Positions 15,778 through 24,795 of a stretch of 45,166 bases of DNA are shown here, in pieces. Both the position numbers and the translations under genes were made by a program. Location: assembly GCF_001435505.1 (NCBI RefSeq), contig NZ_AZDO01000015.1, positions 1 to 45,166 on the forward strand, read 5' to 3'. Under the pieces are notes generated by a model, which had not been told where the DNA came from, made no database searches, and saw nothing but the letters and a program-made list of their open reading frames with translations. Every line of letters begins with the position of its first letter. Position 1 is the stretch's first letter. This DNA comes from Companilactobacillus futsaii JCM 17355 (lineage in GTDB: Bacteria > Bacillota > Bacilli > Lactobacillales > Lactobacillaceae).

Positions 15778-17781
15778 CTAATTAGTTTTAATATATTTTC
15801 TCCACTTGAGACGGCCCAACCAAGTTTGTTGAGCAGAAATTCCATGTTTTTGAGAATGTTTAGCATATTCGCCATTACTATCTAAAACATATGAATTTTC
15901 GGTATCTTTTGAGAAAACCTTAATAATCTTAATCAATTGTTGTTTAGGTTTTTCTTCAATAATCGGTACAGCAATTTCAACACGACGTTCCAAGTTTCTT
16001 GTCATCATATCAGCAGAGGAAATCCAAACTTCTGTATGATCGTGACCAAATTGGAATTTGAAAATTCGACTGTGTTCAAGTAATTGACCAACAATACTCT
16101 TAACACGAATATTTTCCTTTGGACCACAAATTCCAAGTTTCAAAGAACAAGGTCCTCTGACAATCAATCTAAATGGCAATCCTACTTTGGCAGCCTTATA
16201 AATGGCATTGATGATATCAATATCAGTCAATCCATTCATCTTCATAAAAACTTCCCCTTGCCCATCACGCAAATATGCTTGAGCAGCTTTTTCGATATTA
16301 GCAATGACCATATCGTTAATGCCATTAGGTGAAGCTGTCAATAAATTATATTGTGATTTATGCCCTGTCATTAAGTAATTGAAGAATTTAATGGCATCGT
16401 CAACATATGTTTGGTTACTTGTGAAATAACTAATATCAGTGAATCCTTTGGCAGTTATTGCGTTATAATTTCCAGTTCCGATTTGCACATATCCAGTATT
16501 GTCGGCATGTAAAACCATACAGATCTTAGAGTGTACTTTGTTGATTTTGTCACCGAAGATAACTTTGACTCCCGCCTGTTTAAGTTCCTTTGCCACTTCA
16601 ATATTATGAACTTCATCAAAACGTGCTCGTAATTCCACAACTGCTGTTACACCGATTCCCTTAGCCGAAGCTTCCTTTAAAAGACGTAACAATTCTGAAT
16701 TCTTTTCAGTCCGATAAATTGTAATACAAATCTTAGTAGTTTTTGGATCATTAACAGCAGCTTCTAAGTATTTAACGAAAACGTTGAATGAGTCATAAGG
16801 ATATTGCACTAAAATTGGCGAATGATTCAAATATTCCAAAATATTATGCGATTTATTCCAATCTAAAGCTTCAAATGGTTGATTGACTAAGTCTTTATGA
16901 TCACGGAATTTCTTGTAAAAAATATTCAAGAATTTCAAATCAACTGGTCCAGGTACCTTATAGACACTCTTCTTGTTAAGCTTCATCAATTTAGAGAAAT
17001 ATTTACGCCCCTTCTCTTCATCTTCATCAGAAAACTCAATTCGCATGATTTCTCGCAAATCTCTCGTATCGACATAGTGAATCATCTTTTCTAAATATTC
17101 TTCATCACTCATACCTTTTTCCAAAAAATCATAAGGCTTGTTCTGATCGTAAGTAGCTCGAAAGACCATAATCTTAGAAATTTTGTACTTTCTAATCAAA
17201 TCTTTGAACATAGCGCGCATAACATCTTCAATTAAAATGTAACGCCCTTCAACTCCCGTTTCCACTAAACGTCCCAAATCTTCTGGAATAGGACAAGTGT
17301 AAGTATACTTAGGTGTTTCCATTAAAAAATAAAGATTTTTTCTAAATTTATATTCTTTTGAAAAGCGCTGCATGTCCAAACGAGACGCAATCTTTTTATT
17401 GTAAAATTTCTTGACTGTTTTCTTTTCTGTATCGGATAAATCTTTATATTTAACTAAATGAAAAAGATCTTTGTCAGCAGCTTCTTTCATCAAATTATCA
17501 TAAGCCTGATATTGTTCGGAGATATTTCTCTTATTGAAATCATATTCCAAATCTAAAACGCTCTTACCTGATAGGCCAGTTCGTTTGTCATTTCTTTTTT
17601 CATCCACCAAGTTATGAATGTTATGGACCCGCACTCGGAAAAATTCATCTAAATTGTTTGATGCAATCGACAAAAATTTAAATTTTTCCAGAAATGGAAC
17701 GTTAGGGTCATAGGCCTGATCAATAACTCTCCTATCAAACAAAATCCAACTTAAATCCCTATTATAATATTTATCCTTCAT
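15778..17781 (-). CDS. ppk: polyphosphate kinase, PPK1 type
   Basis: This 667-residue enzyme reversibly makes polyphosphate from ATP. Domains in order: N-terminal region opening with YYNRDLSWILFDRRVIDQA and SNNLDEFFRVRV, a head domain, and two phospholipase D-like C-terminal domains. The first contains ITIYRTEKNS, VVELRARFDE and the autophosphorylated His in KVHSKICMV; the second has LEHSRIFKF and SADMMTRNLERRVEIAVPI. All core motifs are present and length is slightly below typical (about 690-720). It lies 28 nt after the DUF2252 gene on the same strand and probably shares its transcript. Confidence 0.92.
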   Translation of the reverse strand: MKDKYYNRDLSWILFDRRVIDQAYDPNVPFLEKFKFLSIASNNLDEFFRVRVHNIHNLVDEKRNDKRTGLSGKSVLDLEYDFNKRNISEQYQAYDNLMKEAADKDLFHLVKYKDLSDTEKKTVKKFYNKKIASRLDMQRFSKEYKFRKNLYFLMETPKYTYTCPIPEDLGRLVETGVEGRYILIEDVMRAMFKDLIRKYKISKIMVFRATYDQNKPYDFLEKGMSDEEYLEKMIHYVDTRDLREIMRIEFSDEDEEKGRKYFSKLMKLNKKSVYKVPGPVDLKFLNIFYKKFRDHKDLVNQPFEALDWNKSHNILEYLNHSPILVQYPYDSFNVFVKYLEAAVNDPKTTKICITIYRTEKNSELLRLLKEASAKGIGVTAVVELRARFDEVHNIEVAKELKQAGVKVIFGDKINKVHSKICMVLHADNTGYVQIGTGNYNAITAKGFTDISYFTSNQTYVDDAIKFFNYLMTGHKSQYNLLTASPNGINDMVIANIEKAAQAYLRDGQGEVFMKMNGLTDIDIINAIYKAAKVGLPFRLIVRGPCSLKLGICGPKENIRVKSIVGQLLEHSRIFKFQFGHDHTEVWISSADMMTRNLERRVEIAVPIIEEKPKQQLIKIIKVFSKDTENSYVLDSNGEYAKHSQKHGISAQQTWLGRLKWRKYIKTN

Positions 17782-17809
17782 ATATTTAATAACCCTTCAT
17801 TTCTAGTAA

Positions 17810-19183
17810 TTAACTTTCATCCCTCTGCTCTTTTTTAAATGATTCATAATCGTATTCAACTTGCTTGATATAGCTATTTGTGAAAGTCATCAATGAATTA
17901 GCGATATCAGCGTATTCAGCTCCAAATCCGATGATCAATGGATAATTTGGCGAATGAGAATGTGCTCTGGCTAGTAAAATAACACAAACCTTCACGTAAT
18001 CCTCAAATGATTCAAAATCTAATTTATCCAAATTTATCGATGATTTCATATCTTTAAATTGACGCATATAGAAACTATATTTTTTTGTATCAAAGGCGCC
18101 CAAAAATGGATCTGAAGCACTCTGAAGAATCAATTGACTATTGACAATATTCTGGCCTTGGCTGACATCATCACCCGAGTACAATTTATCATCATTATAA
18201 ATAGGCAGTGCTTGTTTAGCCTGCAAAACTAAATAGTTGCTGTCCAAGTCTTGTAACAAAATCAAGTAACAAAGCGTTCCAACGCTACCAACTCCTACGC
18301 TATGACGAACGACATCGACAATATCGAAGTCCTCCAAGAAAAGTCTGACATCGCTTCTTTGTCCCTTTTTATACTCTTTGTAACCATCAACTACGCTCTT
18401 GTAATCTTTTTCACTGATATGTTGTGTAACTGGTTTATTTTCAACAAAACGTCTAGCCCCTGTTGCATCAACCTCAGTATACTTTTCAATAACTAGTTTA
18501 GAGTTACTTCTTTGAGCTTTTTTGATACTTTTTGCAATCATTTTATTAAAAGATTCCTGAAAATACTCTTCATTATCCTGCAAATTTCCAAAAATTTCAG
18601 TAATATTTTGCAAAGTATTTGGTAAAATGAATCTTTTCATCTCAGAAATCTTCGTCATATGATGCAAAGTATCAAAATAAGTATCCACTACCGTCAGCAA
18701 AAACTCCTGTACGTCGGTTTCTGGAAATCCATGTGATCTGGCAACTATTAAAGCACTGACTAACAGGCGTTTGAGATCATATTCCCAATGACCCAAATGC
18801 GCCTCGTCAAAATCGTTCATATCAAATAATAATTGTCCCTCAGAAGAACCATAGAAACCAAAATTGCCTAGATGAGCATCCCCACCAACCAACACCTTGA
18901 TACCGCTGTTTTCATTCCTCGACAAATCATAGTGCATAACGTCAACCGTTCCCCGAAAGAAGGCAAACAATGACTTAGACATTCTTTCCCGTTTGACTGC
19001 CAAAAGTTCCGGCACTAGTAGTTTGTTTTTGATGTTTAAAATCTTATGGATATTGCGTTTCTTTGGTTCAAATCGATTGAACTTATCCGATACAGTCGTT
19101 GCAAAAAAGCGGCCTCTGATGATCAATTGTTCAGTACTCTTGAAGGCATCAGTATCTTGATAAGTATAGGGTGTTCGATGCAT
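17810..19183 (-). CDS. DUF2252 family protein (kinase-like fold)
   Basis: This 457-residue protein belongs to DUF2252, which has a fold related to aminoglycoside phosphotransferases and other small-molecule kinases. The catalytic-type loop is GGDAHLGNFGFY (near residue 113) and the metal-binding-type motif is FDMNDFDEAHLG (near 137); a later RAHSHSP segment is also conserved. The substrate is not known to me. GAGGAG precedes the ATG. It is the first gene before ppk, so a role in phosphate or polyphosphate metabolism is a fair inference from position only. Confidence 0.85.
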   Translation of the reverse strand: MHRTPYTYQDTDAFKSTEQLIIRGRFFATTVSDKFNRFEPKKRNIHKILNIKNKLLVPELLAVKRERMSKSLFAFFRGTVDVMHYDLSRNENSGIKVLVGGDAHLGNFGFYGSSEGQLLFDMNDFDEAHLGHWEYDLKRLLVSALIVARSHGFPETDVQEFLLTVVDTYFDTLHHMTKISEMKRFILPNTLQNITEIFGNLQDNEEYFQESFNKMIAKSIKKAQRSNSKLVIEKYTEVDATGARRFVENKPVTQHISEKDYKSVVDGYKEYKKGQRSDVRLFLEDFDIVDVVRHSVGVGSVGTLCYLILLQDLDSNYLVLQAKQALPIYNDDKLYSGDDVSQGQNIVNSQLILQSASDPFLGAFDTKKYSFYMRQFKDMKSSINLDKLDFESFEDYVKVCVILLARAHSHSPNYPLIIGFGAEYADIANSLMTFTNSYIKQVEYDYESFKKEQRDES

Positions 19184-19325
19184 AATCTCATCTCCTCAAA
19201 TTTATTATACAATAGCTTTCCTAGATAACGATTATTCATCGTTACTTTTTTTATTAAAGTTTACTATAACAAAATATATTTTTTAAGTATGACTAAATTT
19301 TTTTAAAAATTATGACAATCTCTCG

Positions 19326-19355
19326 TAAAAAAAAAGGCCCGTATTAACGAGTCTT
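19326..19355 (-). terminator. terminator of the exopolysaccharide operon
   Basis: On the minus strand AAGACTCGT pairs with ACGGGCCTT (one mismatch, one G-U), followed by nine T. It overlaps the last codons of the GH8 gene. The remaining spacer 19184-19325 is A/T-rich and presumably holds the DUF2252-ppk promoter. Confidence 0.65.
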
Positions 19356-20516
19356 ATTATTCATATTTCCAATAGCCAATAAAGTTAACATCTGAATCGT
19401 AGTTGGATAATAATCTTTGTCGACGATTGGATTGATCAATACTTTCTTGTAACGCTTTTTCAAAACTTGATTACCCAATACCTCAGCTGAATATACTACT
19501 GGTGCACAAAAAGCTTCATTTTCATAATTTTCCACAGGTCTACCATTTAAGGTATAAATTGCTGTAATCTTCTTTTGTGTTTCAAAGAACCTATCTATTT
19601 TGGCCACCACGTTTTTACTGATTCGACTATGATTCATTTGATAATCATATGCTACTCGCCAAGGAATCCGGCAAGCATTAAAAGCGTATTGAGCATCATA
19701 TTTAGAAGCAACCTGATTAGCTTTGACGGCCTTAAGATTTAAATCATTACCACTGATCATTATAAAGTCTGGCATTAAACCAGTTCGATTTTGATTACTT
19801 AATTTTTGCAAAGTATATTGACTATTCTGCATGGTTTTTGTCCATTTGCCATCTTTTGTATAACTGGCAAACTCACGAAAATAAACTGAAATTAAATCTG
19901 AAGTTCTAACAACGTTATTATTTCTTCCTTTCGTCCAATCACCAAGCTTAGGTAAACCCGTCTTAACATTTATTTCTTGACTATAAATATCATCGAGCAA
20001 GCGCATCGCTAATATATGATAATTTATTTTTCCCTTGCTGCCCCAATGTTTATCAGCCAATATCAGAGCATAAGCTATATCTAAATCACCATCGGTTGCG
20101 CTCGTTTTTTCAGCTTTTGTACTGACCATCTTATTGCCCTGCTGCTTTTGTCGCCAAGCCATTAAAGAATCTTGAGAACTGATGCGATGATTTAAATAGT
20201 AATTGGTTAATTGATTAAAAACTCTTTGATTATCAAAACCTTGCTGAGCTGCCATGACAGTAATCAACATCCCGTAGCCTTGAGCTTCAGAAAGAGTCTG
20301 ATCTTTCGTACCGTTGTTAGTTTTAACGAATTTTTGAGTTTTGTCTCCTCTTAAATAAAATTTCTTCCATAGTTGATACTGTGATTGAATTGTTTGTGAG
20401 CTAATCCCCGTTCGCCTTGTTTCGGATTGGGTACTATAAATTGCAATCCCAATAGCAAAACTAACAAGAATTATTAGTCCACTGATCAACCATTGATATT
20501 TATGTCTTCTAAACAT
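19344..20516 (-). CDS. glycoside hydrolase family 8, membrane-anchored or secreted
   Basis: This 390-residue protein has an N-terminal hydrophobic segment (about 10-30) and a GH8 catalytic domain. The general-acid motif SEAQGYGMLI (near residue 80) and the ATDGDLDIAYALILAD motif (near 140) with its catalytic Asp are intact. GH8 enzymes cut beta-1,4-glucans, chitosan or related polymers, and in cellulose-type operons one (BcsZ, or PssZ in Listeria) trims the polymer. I chose the ATG at 20516, behind AAGGAG, over an upstream GTG that lies in the ribosome site. It is the last gene of the operon, 12 nt after the synthase. Confidence 0.87.
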   Translation of the reverse strand: MFRRHKYQWLISGLIILVSFAIGIAIYSTQSETRRTGISSQTIQSQYQLWKKFYLRGDKTQKFVKTNNGTKDQTLSEAQGYGMLITVMAAQQGFDNQRVFNQLTNYYLNHRISSQDSLMAWRQKQQGNKMVSTKAEKTSATDGDLDIAYALILADKHWGSKGKINYHILAMRLLDDIYSQEINVKTGLPKLGDWTKGRNNNVVRTSDLISVYFREFASYTKDGKWTKTMQNSQYTLQKLSNQNRTGLMPDFIMISGNDLNLKAVKANQVASKYDAQYAFNACRIPWRVAYDYQMNHSRISKNVVAKIDRFFETQKKITAIYTLNGRPVENYENEAFCAPVVYSAEVLGNQVLKKRYKKVLINPIVDKDYYPTTIQMLTLLAIGNMNNKTR

Positions 20517-20528
20517 AAAGACCACTCC

Positions 20529-21827
20529 TTAGAAACGCTGAGTTTTGTACCATTTAGTATTATTTTTACCAGTGAATTTATCACGAATGATATCCCAAAT
20601 TGCTACGACTGAAACAACGATAAATAGTTGCGCATAAGTAAAGTAAGATATCAACGTATACATAAAATTCTTAACGGTTTCTTGCCCGTAATCGCTAGCC
20701 AAGGCAATATTCATTTGTAATAAATATAAAAAGTACATTAAGAGCCAATTAATCATGAATAAAATAGACATTGGCGTTCCTATAGCAACAATTTGATGAA
20801 CTTGTGGCCAAAATTGTTGAATTCCAGCGATGAGTATATTGGATAAAAAAATAAAATTAGAAATAATTATTGCCAAATTAAACCAAAAGAACGTACAGAT
20901 ATAATAAAACACTTCTAATTTTATACGCCATGATGTGTTATCGAACAAATGTTTTATATTATCCATAATCACTTCATAATTCCCTCGAGCCCAACGTTTA
21001 CGTTGATTGTAATAAGCAGACAAAGTTTCTGGTTCTTGTTGAAAAGCTTCCGCACGGTGAGCCAAAGCAATCAATTTTCCTTCTCGCATCAAACTAAAAG
21101 AAATAGCTGTATCTTCTGTTAAAGCACCATCGTTCCACCCACCGAGATCTTGAACCATTTTTTTATTAATAATGAAATTAGTTCCCGGTATTCGTCCGAT
21201 TTTAAATATCTGCCATAATCCGGTATGTTGAATCCGTTGAGTATTAACGATTTCCAAGTTGATACAACGGGTCAAAAAGTTTTGTTGGTAATTACGTGTT
21301 TTATTCCGTCCAAAAGCTGCCGCATAACGTGTCGGATTTTCCAAAACTTTTTCAACCAAAAAGTACAAAGCGTTTGCTTCTGGAGCTGCATCGGCGTCAT
21401 AGACTACTAAATATTCACCAGTAGCGACTTTTAAGGCATCATTTAAAACACCTGCTTTGCCACCGGTACCAATACGTTCAATGACTCGAAAATTACAATC
21501 TTGGTATTGTTTCAAGGACATTAATTCCTGAACCTTTTGAGCAGTCTTATCTTCACAATTATCAGCATAAACTAACAATTCATAACGATCCTTGGGATAA
21601 TTTAAATTCAAAATGGCTTTGACTGTATCTTGAATCACCAGTTCTTCATTATGAGCTGGTACAACTAACGTAACTTTGGGATAACGTTTTAAGGCTGGCA
21701 AATTATCAATATCAGTATGTTGCATATGTTTAAAAATAAAAACAATACCACCAAAAAGTGTCACGACCATCATGATCAATGATAGCCAAATTGTGATGAT
21801 GGCAATCACATAAAAAGTTTTAATCAT
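20529..21827 (-). CDS. processive glycosyltransferase family 2, BcsA/PssC-like
   Basis: This 432-residue membrane synthase has an N-terminal helix (about 5-33), a GT2 catalytic domain and three or more C-terminal helices. Motifs: VVPAHNEELVI, YADNCED, the DxD in YDADAAPEAN, the acceptor-site TED in ALTEDTAISF, and QRKRWARGN (Q-x-x-RW), all marks of processive beta-glycan synthases. It has no PilZ domain, so cyclic di-GMP control, if any, must come from a partner such as the degenerate GGDEF protein upstream. It overlaps the small membrane protein gene by 8 nt. Likely product: a cell-surface beta-linked polysaccharide. Confidence 0.9.
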   Translation of the reverse strand: MIKTFYVIAIITIWLSLIMMVVTLFGGIVFIFKHMQHTDIDNLPALKRYPKVTLVVPAHNEELVIQDTVKAILNLNYPKDRYELLVYADNCEDKTAQKVQELMSLKQYQDCNFRVIERIGTGGKAGVLNDALKVATGEYLVVYDADAAPEANALYFLVEKVLENPTRYAAAFGRNKTRNYQQNFLTRCINLEIVNTQRIQHTGLWQIFKIGRIPGTNFIINKKMVQDLGGWNDGALTEDTAISFSLMREGKLIALAHRAEAFQQEPETLSAYYNQRKRWARGNYEVIMDNIKHLFDNTSWRIKLEVFYYICTFFWFNLAIIISNFIFLSNILIAGIQQFWPQVHQIVAIGTPMSILFMINWLLMYFLYLLQMNIALASDYGQETVKNFMYTLISYFTYAQLFIVVSVVAIWDIIRDKFTGKNNTKWYKTQRF

Positions 21828-21969
21828 GATTTTTATCCTCCAAGTTAAAATGACGAATCGTTAATTTAAAAATTTTCCACCAACAAATTGCTAAAATAAA
21901 TACAATAATTCCAAAAATCACTGTCATACCAAGACTAAATGAAAATAGCCAACCAAATTTTTCTAACAT
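21820..21969 (-). CDS. 49-residue membrane protein of the exopolysaccharide operon
   Basis: A short gene of 50 codons starting MLEKFGWLFSFSLGM and ending FNLEDKNHD. Residues 7-30 form one strong membrane helix, followed by a basic stretch (WWKIFKLTIRH). AAGGGGAAATGG lies before its ATG. It starts 14 nt after the degenerate GGDEF gene and overlaps the glycosyltransferase start by 8 nt, so it is almost certainly translated with them. I do not recognise a family. Position suggests an accessory subunit of the polysaccharide synthase. Confidence 0.72.
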   Translation of the reverse strand: MLEKFGWLFSFSLGMTVIFGIIVFILAICWWKIFKLTIRHFNLEDKNHD

Positions 21970-21983
21970 TTAACCATTTCCCC

Positions 21984-22850
21984 TTACATGTATTCTTTAA
22001 CTATGTCGGTTTCTGCACTCCGTTCCAACTGAGCTAGTGTATCTTCAACACTACTGTTTTGAACTTTATCTTGCGTCGAATAACTCACCTGTCCCATTCG
22101 TAAAACTAGAGCATCACGAGCCAATCCAAATTTTTCTGCAATATCGTCGATATGACTCTTAATTTTTCTTTTCATAATAGGAGCATTATCAACTCCTAAC
22201 ATTGGAGATAAAATCACAAATCGACCGGTTCCAATGTAATACAAATGATCCACGGTAAATAACATATTGTTCAAATGATCTGAGGTTGCTTTTAATAAGT
22301 GATTGAATCTTTGGTTGCCTAAAAAATTAATGACATTTTCCAAAAAATCAATTTTAACCATCGTCAGAGTAAATCGATAATCTTTGTCATGATAATAAAC
22401 TAGCTTCAATTCTTGAGCGATATCTTTATCCAGAGCATGCTTATTTAAAGCACCAGTAATAACGTCTACATCAGGTTTTTCTTTTTGAATCTGTTTGAAT
22501 TCTTGAATCAAAGCCTTTCTTTTCAACAATTGATGATCTAACAAGTACATCAAATAGGTCATTAATGGCGTAATTGTCAATAAAGCAATTGCTGCCCAAA
22601 AATACATCGCTCTTGTATAAGGAATCATCAACATCAAGACACCGGCACTCATACTGACAAACGACAAAACACTACCCAAAATGATATAAGTCGTTCGGCC
22701 CAAAAATAGTCCCAAAATAAATACTAAAGAAACAATCAAAAAATTGACCCAAGAGCCATCAATAACACTTAAATAAAGCAAAGCATATTGATACACAAGA
22801 ATCAAAAGCATTCCTGCAAAAATCATATTTTCTACCGATCTAAATTTCAT
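21984..22850 (-). CDS. membrane protein with degenerate GGDEF domain
   Basis: This 288-residue protein has about five membrane helices in residues 8-115 and a GGDEF-like domain from about 130. The catalytic GG(D/E)EF position reads GTGRF (YYIGTGRFVIL), so it cannot be a cyclase of the normal kind. The I-site, five residues before, reads FTVD where RxxD is expected, so the Asp is kept but the Arg is lost. In Listeria a degenerate GGDEF membrane protein of the Pss exopolysaccharide operon acts as a cyclic di-GMP receptor; this gene has the same neighbours (synthase and GH8). It is the first gene of the operon. A TATACT -10 lies near 22907-22912 on the minus strand. Confidence 0.8.
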   Translation of the reverse strand: MKFRSVENMIFAGMLLILVYQYALLYLSVIDGSWVNFLIVSLVFILGLFLGRTTYIILGSVLSFVSMSAGVLMLMIPYTRAMYFWAAIALLTITPLMTYLMYLLDHQLLKRKALIQEFKQIQKEKPDVDVITGALNKHALDKDIAQELKLVYYHDKDYRFTLTMVKIDFLENVINFLGNQRFNHLLKATSDHLNNMLFTVDHLYYIGTGRFVILSPMLGVDNAPIMKRKIKSHIDDIAEKFGLARDALVLRMGQVSYSTQDKVQNSSVEDTLAQLERSAETDIVKEYM

Positions 22851-22975
22851 TTATTCAACCTCAAACTAGAAATTTTATTTACTACCGTTTATATCTCTAC
22901 AACTTGAGTATAGTTTGATTGATTTTTCGATACATTGATTTACTAGTTAAATTGACGATTAGTCTATTTAAGCGC

Positions 22976-23007
22976 AAAAAAAAGCTCCCAGAATAATCTG
23001 AGAACTT
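22976..23007 (-). terminator. terminator of the Gat-type PTS operon
   Basis: On the minus strand AAGTTCTCAGA pairs with TCTGGGAGCTT (G-U pairs allowed) around a TTAT loop and is followed by eight T. Confidence 0.88.
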
Positions 23008-23026
23008 TTTTATTATTTCTGAATAA

Positions 23027-24442
23027 TTATTTTGCTTTTGCAGCAGCTTCGTCAGCGTAAGCTTTGTTTCTCTTCTTCATTTGCTTTGCGTACCAGATGA
23101 AGATCAATAGGTATGCAACAAGTGCTAATGCAGCGTAAAGAACAAACTTGATTTCACCAGTTGAAGCGTTACCTACTAAGTAAGCCAAGAATTTTTCAAT
23201 AGGACCTTCCATAGTTGAATGGGAAATCATTGTACCTGATGCAAGTCCCTTAGGGAATGCGCCAAGTTTCTTAGCTGTTTCAGTAACCATAGGAGCTGAC
23301 AATGTACCGGCCCATAGGAACAATGGAAGTTCGATAGCACCGATAACGATCATACGAATAATCTTACCACGTGTAACAACTAGCAAGGCTGGTGTAACAC
23401 CCATGGCGATGATACCACCTAAAGGCAAGATCTTGTTACCAGGTAGTACTAAAGCTTCAAGAAGCATGATAGGAGCCAAAACGTTAGCGGCAGCCCAGAT
23501 TTCAGCACGTCCGGCGATAAATGGCCAGTCAAGTCCAACGTTCATTGTACGACCCTTAAGTTTCTTGTTAGCAAAGTCTGTAATACCTTGTGATAATGGT
23601 TCAACAGCGGCGATAAACCAAGCACCGATTTGTGAGAATAACTCCAAACAGAATGCAGCTGTAAATGATAGTGTAAAGATTTCCTTAACACCTTGGTGTG
23701 AAAGTAAACCGATAAAGATACCTAAATAAATACCAATGGCGAATTTACTTCCCCAGAATCCAATCTTCTTGTTCAATGCGGCAGCATCGAAGTCGTATTT
23801 ATCAAGCCATGGGAAGACTTTATCAAAAATCTTATCAAAGACCATGATAATTGGGTTCATCATGTAGTTCATGTGTGTTGTAGTCATTGGGTTTGAAGCT
23901 GGAGCGTTTAATAGATCATTAAAAGTAGGTTTCATCAAATCTGAATTGATAATCTTCAAAACACCAATGAAAACAACTAGGATTGTAGTGATCAATAGGT
24001 TTGCACCAAAGAACATGGCTAACAATCCAACGAAAGCTAAGTGCCAAACATCGAAAATATCAACATCAAGAGTATTTGTCTTGTTCATAACAATCATAAC
24101 GATATTAACGATAACTAATACAAGTAAGAAGAACAATGTGTATGGAGAACCCCAAGTAATAGTAGCAAGTGGGGCCCAGCCTAAGTCAGTAACTGATAGT
24201 TGAATACCAGTTGACTTAACAAAGGCGTTCAATGCGTCTTGGAATGCTGTAGTTAGCAAACCAATAACGGCACTGATGGCTGTAAGAGCGATGGCTAATT
24301 TAATACCACCCTCCAAAGCCTTAGAGAATTTAACTCTAAAGACCAAAGCGATAATTGTCAAAACGATTAACATCATTGGTGCGGCACCAAGGTCAATTAA
24401 AGGTTTGAAAATCGCGTTGGCGAAATCAATTATTCCTGACAT
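23027..24442 (-). CDS. PTS galactitol-family permease, IIC component
   Basis: This 471-residue membrane protein, with about eleven helices, belongs to the GatC branch of the PTS permeases. Recognisable segments are IDLGAAPMMLIVLTIIALVFRVKFSKALEG-type opening (first 45 residues), MNPIIMVFDKIFDKVFPWLDKYDFDAA, and a lysine-rich end. It would import a hexose or hexitol with phosphorylation together with IIA and IIB encoded just upstream. Members of this family in streptococci and lactobacilli carry galactose into the tagatose-6-phosphate pathway, and the neighbouring lacABCD genes point the same way. GGGGGAAAG precedes the ATG. Confidence 0.9.
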   Translation of the reverse strand: MSGIIDFANAIFKPLIDLGAAPMMLIVLTIIALVFRVKFSKALEGGIKLAIALTAISAVIGLLTTAFQDALNAFVKSTGIQLSVTDLGWAPLATITWGSPYTLFFLLVLVIVNIVMIVMNKTNTLDVDIFDVWHLAFVGLLAMFFGANLLITTILVVFIGVLKIINSDLMKPTFNDLLNAPASNPMTTTHMNYMMNPIIMVFDKIFDKVFPWLDKYDFDAAALNKKIGFWGSKFAIGIYLGIFIGLLSHQGVKEIFTLSFTAAFCLELFSQIGAWFIAAVEPLSQGITDFANKKLKGRTMNVGLDWPFIAGRAEIWAAANVLAPIMLLEALVLPGNKILPLGGIIAMGVTPALLVVTRGKIIRMIVIGAIELPLFLWAGTLSAPMVTETAKKLGAFPKGLASGTMISHSTMEGPIEKFLAYLVGNASTGEIKFVLYAALALVAYLLIFIWYAKQMKKRNKAYADEAAAKAK

Positions 24443-24472
24443 ATTTCTTTCCCCCTAGATAAGTCTTAAAAA

Positions 24473-24778
24473 CTATGCTTTACCGCTGTCCTTAATGGCT
24501 TGTTCCACTTGGTCGTATACAGGTTTTGCCATAGCAGGCATTCTATATAGGATAGGACCAGCATCAACAACTGGGCAACTTGGTGTGAATCCAAGATCTG
24601 TGGCAGCGATTGGTGTGAACAAATCATAATCCTTCATCATATCTTCTGTGATGTCCTTAACCATTACGGCATCAGCTTGAACATCATAACCACGTTTGCT
24701 CATTTCTTCTTCCAAAGCATCTTTGATTTGGTGACTTGAGTTAACTCCAGCACCACAAGCAGCTAAAATTTTAAACAT
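24473..24778 (-). CDS. PTS galactitol-family IIB component
   Basis: This 101-residue cytoplasmic protein has the IIB phosphorylation loop at its start (ILAACGAGVNSSHQIK, Cys at residue 9), the typical size and fold of GatB. It takes phosphate from the IIA protein encoded upstream and gives it to the sugar at IIC. AAGGAGATAG precedes the ATG. It sits 30 nt before the IIC gene in the same operon. Confidence 0.9.
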   Translation of the reverse strand: MFKILAACGAGVNSSHQIKDALEEEMSKRGYDVQADAVMVKDITEDMMKDYDLFTPIAATDLGFTPSCPVVDAGPILYRMPAMAKPVYDQVEQAIKDSGKA

Positions 24779-24795
24779 AACAACTATCTCCTTTT

